Below, in pieces: positions 56,111-64,000 of a stretch of DNA of 64,000 bases. Under the pieces are notes generated by a model. That model was not told the DNA's origin. It made no database searches and saw nothing but the letters and a program-made list of their open reading frames with translations. Position 1 is the first letter of the stretch, and each line of letters opens with the position of its first letter. Made by a program: the position numbers and the translations under genes. The stretch covers positions 30,807,916-30,871,915 of the forward strand of contig CM057148.1 of assembly GCA_029964075.1 (NCBI GenBank). Direction: 5' to 3'. This DNA is from Patiria pectinifera (Eukaryota; Echinodermata; Asteroidea; Valvatida; Asterinidae).

Positions 56111-56959
56111 GACATGTGTCAGATTTTTGTGCCAATGGCAAAGATCTAACATACCTAAAACAAACATTCTTAAAAAAAAAAATGTTCCTTTGATGAGATA
56201 TTGCTTTAAAGCTTCAAAAACTGAAAAAAATATGACATTCTCAATGTTACCTATGACACATTCCGTTATGCATACAGACCAATGTTGAACCCTATCGGAC
56301 TTACAGTTCCGTAGATATAGCACCTTAACATAGATACCTTTAAGTGGACGTCAAATGACCTGTAATGACCTCATCATGACGACACCTAAGTTTTTGTTTG
56401 AATTCAATCAGAACTCAATTCTCCGGGACCTTAAAATATACACTTTTAAAATAGCGTCACATGACCTACGATGACGTTATTACGACCTCTTATTTCGCGG
56501 ACCGCCTTTGGGTGATGGTCTCCCTTATGCCAAGTTTTATGGTGGTTTACAAATGACAGAAGTCGTGTGGAGAAAAATCGTGTAAAAAGTCTATGTGACT
56601 TGGGATAGGAGAAAAAAAATCTGAAAAAAATTGGGTTCTCCGCTTTTAAGCGGATAAGCCAATAAATTAGCTGCACTGTTTTGAAGTAAACGCATTGTGT
56701 CCAATACATGCATCTTCGGTAACGTGTACACCATCTGTCAAATATTTAGTAATGTTTTTAAAGTTGAACACGTTGAGTACAGGAGCGCAAAATTGAAAAA
56801 TACAACTGTTAGAAATGCATAATTTCTTTTTTTTATGATGGATTGTCCGTAAGTCTTTTTGAGCCTGGATTTCCTAATACATGAAGAGATATTCATTGTC
56901 CTAACAGACTCATCCGGCAAATACAGATAGGGGTGGTTTTTTCAGGATTGACGAGCATT

Positions 56960-57684
56960 AACAAAGGTGTTTACGAAGTGTGTCAACAGGCAAAGTTGTT
57001 TACTGAATAAAGTTCAAAGGGTTAAGCTGACTGCACAGATCTCAAAGATTATTCAGAGGTAATATATTAATAATTTAATGCGTTTGTCACGTGACAGTCT
57101 TGATAACCTTTGTGCTATCATTGTACTGCGTATATTTACTTTAGCCGCCATTCACAATTTCTGTTCAAGAAAACGAGCGGTTTGCAGCACTTGCTTTACG
57201 TTTATTCACAACTTTTATAAATTTTGGAAATTTGTGAGTAGATATATGAGTTTCTGGTTACTTTTACAATGTGCCATACAGATCGCCTCGTTTTTTTGTT
57301 TTACATTGCGTTTATAAATTTAGTGGGCAGTAGTGTAAATTTAAATTTAAAATTTGACCCCAAGAGACTCCATTTTGAAATCAGGGTAATACACTAATGT
57401 AACATTCTAACTCGCCATACATTTGGCAAATTCGTCTCATTTGGAGATTGGCGTTGTATATAAAAAGCTAACTCGATTTTGCTAATCATTTTAACGCGTC
57501 GTTCATTCATATCGAGTGCATGCATTGCTTTAAATTATTAAAGAGGAGATTTAAAGGATGGGAATTGCGTCAGAAAATATAATTATGTATCCGGTTTAAC
57601 TTTCACCGGCGTATGAAATTAAGTTTACTCAGTAATATAACAGGGTTTTCGAGACTGAAACCTACGACCTCCTGTTGTTTACCA
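56960..57684 (+). promoter_or_regulatory. Upstream region of the membrane protein gene (third duplicated copy)
   Basis: Matches 34,000-34,640 and 52,180-52,830 (GCAAAGTTGTTTACTGAATA, GATAACCTTTGTGCTATCAT, CGAGCGGTTTGCAGCAC, GAGATTGGCGTTGT). Because it precedes the gene start in two of three copies, it probably contains the promoter and 5' UTR. I could not pick out a TATA box or start site with confidence. Confidence 0.5.
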
Positions 57685-60600
57685 ATGCAGATATCGAACG
57701 CCACCACCGAGCCTAAACAGATCTACAAAGAAGACGATGACGCCGAATGTACGTAGATAAAAAATGGTGTATTTAATGATTACCTTTGAAACATTAAAAA
57801 TGAAATGTGTACCCTAAATAATTCCTTTACATGCTTATATATATGCATTTATTTATCATTTGAATCGTAATTTGGGTAACAAAAGTACCCGTTCCTGTGT
57901 TTTTTTTAATATGAAATATTATACTACAGGGTGTTTAATAAAAAAAAGGAAACTGAGCTGATTTTGTTGATTTCTCGGGTTCACTAATTATTTAGGAAAA
58001 TGGTAACCACCATCTGCTACATAACCATGTCTTCTTTTGTTTGACACCACGAACTCAATTTTACGGATGACTGAGCACTATTAAAGTGATGTAACTGAAA
58101 TGCCAAAAATGCCCTTGTCCCATATGCACAGTAAGACCAATTGACAGTTATCAGAGAAAGAGACATTATCGGATATGCGTTCACAGCAATGAAAACCGGG
58201 GCAGAGATTTGCGTTGAAAGGAATGGGGGCATGTTGAAGGAGAGTGGGGTTAACGGGGACAGTGATAAACCTTGATATGTAACAAAATAAGTTCGGTTTC
58301 CTTTTTTTTTTAAACACCCTGGATATTGCAATCTTTAACGACGTAAAATTGTGACTTTTTTGAAAATTGAATCACGTAATTTTTTTCTAAATAAAGGAAC
58401 TCCTGTGATTTATTTGCATTTTATAAACAAATAATCCACAAAAGTATTCCGTTGAATTAAAGAACTACCAAAATATCGATGTATTAGTAGCAGCCCATAG
58501 CTGTAGTTCCATGTTCGATGTTGCATCCTTCACTTTTTCTATGCTCCTACAATTTGCTATTTTTTTATTACCAGAAGAACGAATCTAAGCCTTCCATTTG
58601 GAAATTTAAGAGTCAATCCGTCGCTGACTTATCTCAATTGGAATGGCTATTTCTCGTCCTATCCGCCCTCGCTGTTGGATACGCAGCGTCTCTGATGTCA
58701 ATCGTGATGTTTGCAGAAGAAACACCGGATTCGCCAAAATTTATATTTGCAATTGTTTTGGGTGTTACTTCAGGTTAGTAACACTTCAATTAAATAAATG
58801 TTAACAAATATTCTGTTGTTTTTAGGTGTCTGTTATGCCATTTACTTAGAGGATTTTGGCTGTGTCACCTTTAACCGGAATTGCATCACAAGATATTTGA
58901 ATTGTTAAAATTCGGTTAATATGTTTAAAATGGCATATCGTTAAAGGATTAGTTTTAGATTTGGACGTCTGAATAGGATGGAATAATTGAGTTAAGTGTG
59001 AATATTCATCACATTTGGTAATCGAAGTTTGCTCATGCTTTGCGGATGATAATTGATGTGTAATTTACATCGCATCAACCAACAACACAAAATACAAGCA
59101 ACAACACCAGCAACATGCTACCTTTAATCAATATAATTGTATTGAAGTTAATCATTGAAACAAATTATTTATTTTTCCGCTAACTACTCATACAATCCAC
59201 GTGCAACAGTACATAATACATATTATTTATCAAAGGTACACATTTTAAACCTTTAGTGCCGTTGAAGGTAACAACACAATTTCCAGTTAAATGGATTAAG
59301 GAAATGTACAATTTTGAACGATTTCCCAGATAGATAATTTTATGAACATTTGCATACATTAATTAAGTTTGGTTTTAAACCGATCTTCTTGTTGATTCAA
59401 TCATTCCGAATAAAAACAATACAATCAATTAGGCATTGACAAAAACGATGCAAGTAATGTGACATTCATTAAGATCGATTTGTTTATATATAATTATAGG
59501 CAATATCCTTATAAACTATCATGTTATTAATTTCAAACACTGTGAAACATATTTCGTCTCTTGTTTATTAAGTGTTCCTTCTGGTGTATCCTGTGCACGG
59601 TGTGTTCTGGAGGATGCCTTACAGCCTTGTACTGTATTGCTTGTGTCACGTGGTTCTGTTAGCCTATTGTATAATGTATTGCATACTGCCGGAGGATAAG
59701 GAATCGATACTAAAAGGAGAACAGATGCCGAATGGAGATCAAAAGTCTAAGATCGTAAGTAAAATTTATTCATGCAAAAATTAGCTTGCCGTATCTGTTC
59801 ATTCATATTTAGTCAGTTTTTCTTTGTGGTTTGTGAAAGAAAGTGTAGTTTCCTCTTTAAGTGATCTTAGTTTGCTATTTCCCAGGTTGCAGCACTGACA
59901 GTGTTCCTAGCGTCGTGACTTACGTGATCCCTGGCATAATACAGGTTTATGTCTTATGGAAAGTGTCCCTTGAACAAAGACATTGCCAAAATGGTAAACC
60001 GTCAACAGAGGGCAGAATAGCTCAGTTTTTGAATAGCTGAAGCTGCAATGAGGAGGTTGCAGGTTCAAAGCCAGCTCCAGTCAACTTCAAAATTGTTCAA
60101 TTTCCACAAGAGTCATCCATATTTAGTTAAGAAATCAAGTTGGTTTCTTTATTAGTCATGTTTGCTTAATTCTTATAAAACACTCTACAATTGTTGTCTT
60201 TCTGAAAACAACACCTCAGTATTTACTGATTTTCTTTCTGTTGCAGGTAATTGTGGTCTTGGCTGCAACTGTTGTTGTTGCGAACGTTTTGCCTGCTATG
60301 TGCTGCTTCAGTGAGTATTGGCAGGCAAGAACGATGATATTTCCGTGGGGAGCAGAGACACATAATCAAGGTAACTCGTAGATCCAAGTGCGTATAAGGC
60401 TGGCTGGGAATTTTCTCCAACGTCGGCGATGTTCCAGGGCCTTATATTAACAATGACTGTAAATTCATTTCAATTTTCAATCTTTAAAAAAAAAATCTGT
60501 AAAGCTCACTCAAATTCTTAGAATACTTGTTTACACGAATTGTTCAAAACGATTCAACAAAAAATTCAGAGAGTGTAGGAAGGACCCAAGTGACTGGCAA

Positions 60601-62532
60601 ATAAAAACAATATATGTCAATTTCTAGTACCATTCAGTGAAGTAGTACTTGTTTTGTGTTTTGAATGTCGTGTATTGCTAGATGAGAACGTCAAACATCT
60701 GTTCGTGATGTGTTTGCTGTTGTTAACTCTTCATCTGGAGGTAAGTACACAAATGAAAAGTGTAACTTAAGAGTGTTTTTGTTGAAATAGCAAGAACAAT
60801 TTATAAGGTGGCAGATGGGAATGCTCCGTTCAACGAGGTGAAGTCGACTGCAATATGGAATAACCAATGTAAATCATTCTTTATTAGTTTTATACAACAC
60901 TGGATTGAATCCTCGGCATATTATGGTTGATCAGAGCCGCCTTAAGCGTGACCGTACAATGGAACTTCAATTCACCGTGGATTGGCACTGCAATTTGTGC
61001 CGTGCGGTCGTCAGGCGCGGTTCTTTTAGCTATTTTTTTTTGGGGGGGGGGCTAACAGGGTGCATCCAGAATTGTTTTCAGTGAAACGCGCTTAAATGTA
61101 GACCGGTTATTTTCTCTGGAGACTTAGGCCTCCGAAAATCAATAAGGCGGGGAGGGGGAGGGTGCCATATTTTCAGTGTGGAGTGCTGATAAAATCCTAC
61201 AATCTGGCACACTATATTAACTAAAACTGTCAAATGCACCCTTCTCTCGACTATTTATTCAGGGGCCACCGTTCGCATATACGTCACATTCTTACAATTT
61301 ACTAGTGCTATTTTTTTATTGATTCTTCGGGGGGGGGCTCGACACATTTTCTTTTCTTGGGGGGGGGAGCTAAAAAAAACCTAACCCCCCGGTAGAACCG
61401 CCACTGGCGATCATGTTGGGACGAATAATTCAATGACCATTGATCAATGACCAACCAATTAGATGACAGAGATTTTTCGGATGTTATGGGTTAGCTCCTG
61501 AAACACATTGGCTGCATTAAATCACGAAACTCACTTTTAGTGCTGTGCATTTATTGGATTTTAATGCTACACAGTTTTTAATGCTATATTGTTTGATGAG
61601 GTCAGTGCAGTTTGTCTCTGATTTGTCAAGTTGTTATATGTTGTCATTTGTTGTTATATCTGATTTTTCAAGGTTGTGTTGTGTTCTGAATGTTCGGACT
61701 GAATGTTCTATTGTGAACACTTACTTTTATGTGTAGGTTAATTATCCTTACTGTGCTATAGAGACTCATTTTTGTACTGTTTACTTTCCGGCAGCTTACT
61801 TTTGTGGCATTTGTCATGAAAATTGAAGAGACAGGATTGGCAGAGTCAGAGATTGGGTGGCTGGCTGTTGGAGTTATATATTCCACTAGTATGTGTGCCT
61901 TTGGCTTCTTGTTCGTAAGTAGTCAATACTATTGTGTCTTTTCCGTTGAATGTAAATATCCATACAGATAACATGAAATAAATCTTACTCGAAAAATACA
62001 ATTATACTGGCATGCGGAGTGTCTCAGGGTTGAAGGAAATCGTGCTGTTATATTTTTCAGTTAATCAAAAAATGGAAACCGCTGGTGATTGTCATCCCTT
62101 TGGCAAGTTCGATTGAGGTTGCCTACATCACATACAACCTGATAAATGTGAGTACGACTTACGCAATTTGTAACAAACCCACCATCCTCTGTTCTGTGCT
62201 GCGAATGAAGTTTGTTCGTGCGTTTGAGGCTGCATTTTTTTATAACGGCTGAAATTAATTTAGCACTTTTCAATTGTGGTAGAATTAAAGTGGAGGAAAA
62301 CGTCTTTTTGAAATTTTTCAACTATTCTGGGTAAGGGTACACGATTTCTTAATCCACAGAACAACTAAGTAATTATGTATTTCCTTACATCAGACTGGAC
62401 AGTTATGGCAAGGTTTCCCCGATGAGGCCATCCCAGCGTTCATCATGGCTGTCAGCATCGCTTGTCTTGCAGTGAGGAGCTTTGCATGCTGGTCTCTAAT
62501 CTTTATATTCAAACACGTTCGGCCCGAAGTTG
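57685..62532 (+). CDS. Polytopic membrane protein, unrecognised family (at least eight exons)
   Basis: Exons read from frame, phase and GT-AG signals: 57685-57748, 58575-58773, 59573-59754, 60247-60370, 60682-60740, 61795-61914, 62061-62147, 62394-62532. From exon 2 on all phases agree. Some 300 residues are encoded, mostly hydrophobic, with about eight helices: LFLVLSALAVGYAASLMSIV, a second across exons 2-3, SLVLYCLCHVVLLAYCIMYC, VIVVLAATVVVANVLPAMCC, LFVMCLLLLTLHLELTFVAF, WLAVGVIYSTSMCAFGFLF, KPLVIVIPLASSIEVAYI and FIMAVSIACLAVRSFACWSL. A charged loop (EDKESILKGE) follows helix 3. No signature motif was recognised. Exon 1 (MQISNATTEP start) ends in phase 1 whereas exon 2 needs phase 0, so the first exon is uncertain. 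The gene continues at least to 62,533, where a donor GTAAGT follows a phase 1 exon. Confidence 0.72.
57927..58321. mobile_element. Inverted-repeat element in intron 1
   Basis: It begins CAGGGTGTTTAATAAAAAAA+AGGAAAC and ends GTTTCCTTTTTTTTTAAACA+CCCTG. TA-containing flanks (ACTA / GATA) leave the target duplication unclear. The central part has a minus-strand frame of about 100 codons with no family I recognise. Probably a MITE. Confidence 0.72.
60008..60078 (+). mobile_element. tRNA-derived SINE head in intron 3
   Basis: GCAGAATAGCTCAGTTTTTG matches a tRNA A box, and GGTTGCAGGTTCAAAGCC, 40 bases later, a B box. The acceptor stem does not pair, so this is not a functional tRNA. It is probably the head of a SINE inserted between exons 3 and 4. 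Confidence 0.45.
60950..61420. repeat. Poly-G-rich repeat in intron 5
   Basis: Three runs of 7-10 G (about 61,043, 61,328 and 61,362) lie next to poly-T, ending in CTAACCCCCCGGTAGAACCG+CCACTGG, which resembles the terminus of a MITE. I could not identify a matching left terminus. Confidence 0.35.
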
Positions 62533-63876
62533 GTAAGTTAAGTTATTGGGAATAATACTTAACTTGACCTTTTCTCATGCATCTCTGTACCGACATATAG
62601 TTATCAGGGTATTTTCAGTGTTCATTTCTATTTTCATCATACTTTTACTAAGTCATTTCCATTGTTTTACCAACTTATCCCACAAACCAAAAAAAATAAT
62701 AAAAAAAATATTAATAATAAAAAATAAACTTTGTAAAGCCAATACGATTCTTTTTGGAGGAGGGGGAGACTATTTGTAATCTCGTCAGTTCTTCTAAGGA
62801 TACAATGGGCGTGTGTGAATGACGTTTTTGGGGGGGGGGGGATCGTTCTGGTCTCTACAAACGTCAATGTAGAATAACTAGAAATGACAATCATTTTTAA
62901 AATTGCCATCATTGCTTGTCATTTTACCTATGTTTTTTTACATGACAAATCACCGATGGCCCTACAGCCAAATATTTTTCTTAATATAGGTTTTCCCGCT
63001 CACTTCAAGCATCTTTACATTCAATTTGATAATACGTGCACTCATTTTGCCGCGACGCCACCTCAACTGTCGGATTAGTCATTCAAATGTTGACTTTCGT
63101 AATTCTGTTAATATTGTCATCCCAATGATTACAATGTACATTCGAATTAAAACGCGCATTAAAATGCAAACTTGTCATTCGAATTCAAGACTGTCTTGCG
63201 AAAGCAGCATTCGTTTTTAGGACTACATATTCAAATTGGAAATGTTTACATTGAAATTCATGGTGTCGTTTAGAACACACGATGTCTATGTTTTCCCATT
63301 GTCTACTTCAGTCAAAAACACGTTTAAGGTTGGTGTGGTAGTAGAGTTTTGAGAAAAAAACATTCCTCGGCTTCCTTTACCCCTTCTCATCCTCTGAAAA
63401 ATGCAAAAACATAAACGAATGATAATCAAATTGCACTTTGCAAGTGAACATATGTGGCAATATACCTAGAATCCCCCCGCATAACGATGAAAGAAAAGAA
63501 TAAATACGAAAAACACAATTAATACAGCAATCATACACAAAGATTAGTATGCCCAAAAAAACTAAAAATAGTGAATGGTCAGTGGGAATATCAAAACAAA
63601 CATCATAAAAGAAAAGCTGTACAATAAGACTGACGAAGAAAAAGAAAGTGAAAAATCATAGTTTAACTGTAACGATAAAAAGCAACAGAGTAAAATGAGC
63701 ATAGAATAAAGATATGGAGATAGTGTGGGTGGCTACAGTGAAGTAAAAGTGTGTAAGTGATTGAGAACAAAAGGCAAACAAAACGTATAAACCCTGTCAA
63801 TTAAATTGAGTTTAAATTATGTGAAAATGAATCTTACGAAATGAAATTGAATTTGTGGAGACTACATGTATTTCAG
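62533..63876. other. Intronic or 3' region, no certain exon
   Basis: AT-rich. It holds an (AAT)n-like tract at 62,690-62,725, a run of 10 G at about 62,831 and an A-rich block at 63,480-63,700. No exon with a transmembrane segment was found. Confidence 0.4.
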
Positions 63877-63902
63877 TCATGCCGCCGCACAGTCGAAATT
63901 GA
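63877..63902 (+). CDS. Possible last exon of the membrane protein gene
   Basis: The acceptor ACATGTATTTCAG at 63,876 is in the right phase for the exon ending at 62,532. It would add V-MPPHSRN and a stop. The exon is very short and lacks other support, so it may be chance; a real last exon could lie beyond the window. Confidence 0.25.
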
Positions 63903-64000
63903 ACGACAGATTCGTAAAAAGCGTCATAAGAGTATTAAAAAAAAAGTGAATTCGGCTGGCCGGGTCAGACTTTTGAATGCAAAAGAATGAAAACTTCATC

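Noticed and set aside
58017-58331. 104-codon minus-strand gene in intron 1 of the membrane protein gene
   Set aside because: It lies wholly inside a short inverted-repeat element, includes the terminal repeat in its translation, and resembles no family.
60008-60078. Functional tRNA gene on the + strand
   Set aside because: A and B boxes are present but the acceptor and anticodon stems do not pair, and it sits inside an intron.

Overview
This is eukaryotic nuclear DNA, probably from an invertebrate deuterostome (cephalochordate, hemichordate or echinoderm); the species cannot be named from the sequence. Reasons: spliced genes with GT-AG introns, a membrane NACHT/immunoglobulin receptor of the type seen in expanded invertebrate immune repertoires, several Ty3/Gypsy elements, and one element fragment with integrase upstream of reverse transcriptase (the Gmr1-like order, known from deuterostomes). 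Most of the window is mobile or repetitive DNA. Only two host genes look intact or nearly so, and both are on the + strand.

Layout. 1-9,144: a small hairpin element, then a nearly complete minus-strand Ty3/Gypsy element (G1) with two LTRs of about 1.16 kb. 9,148-9,765: an inverted, dead copy of the first exon of the immune receptor gene found further right. 9,890-15,140: a short inverted-repeat element, a decayed minus-strand Gypsy element (G3) and a stray gag fragment. 15,385-17,045: two minisatellites; the larger is built of hairpin-forming GGATCCGCC units. 20,520-26,763: the main gene, a seven-exon receptor of 1,451 residues with signal peptide, four Ig-like domains, one transmembrane helix and a cytoplasmic NACHT module with LRR-like tail. 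27,875-29,310: a large fold-back element carrying a nested inverted-repeat element. 29,310-29,966: a hAT-like transposase fragment. 30,777-35,215: first copy of a duplicated segment, ending in a broken gene start. 37,155-44,250: a plus-strand Gypsy element (G2) with many stops. 45,351-47,283: another fold-back element. 47,910-49,245: the Gmr1-like fragment (G4). 49,247-52,840: second copy of the duplicated segment, without a gene. 53,085-54,830: telomere-like and short tandem repeats and nested direct/inverted repeats. 56,960 to the right edge: third copy of the duplicated 5' region, followed by an unrecognised polytopic membrane protein gene of at least eight exons.

How it fits together. The receptor gene joins an extracellular Ig ectodomain, encoded by phase 1-1 exons arranged as two repeats of a two-domain module, to a NACHT ATPase encoded by one 2.7 kb exon. 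NACHT proteins are usually cytosolic, so this predicts a surface receptor whose signalling part is an NLR. The right-hand gene belongs to a locally duplicated family: its promoter-proximal region is present three times, with only one downstream gene body. All exon models are read by eye from reading frame, splice signals and phase. No transcript, database or alignment search was possible.
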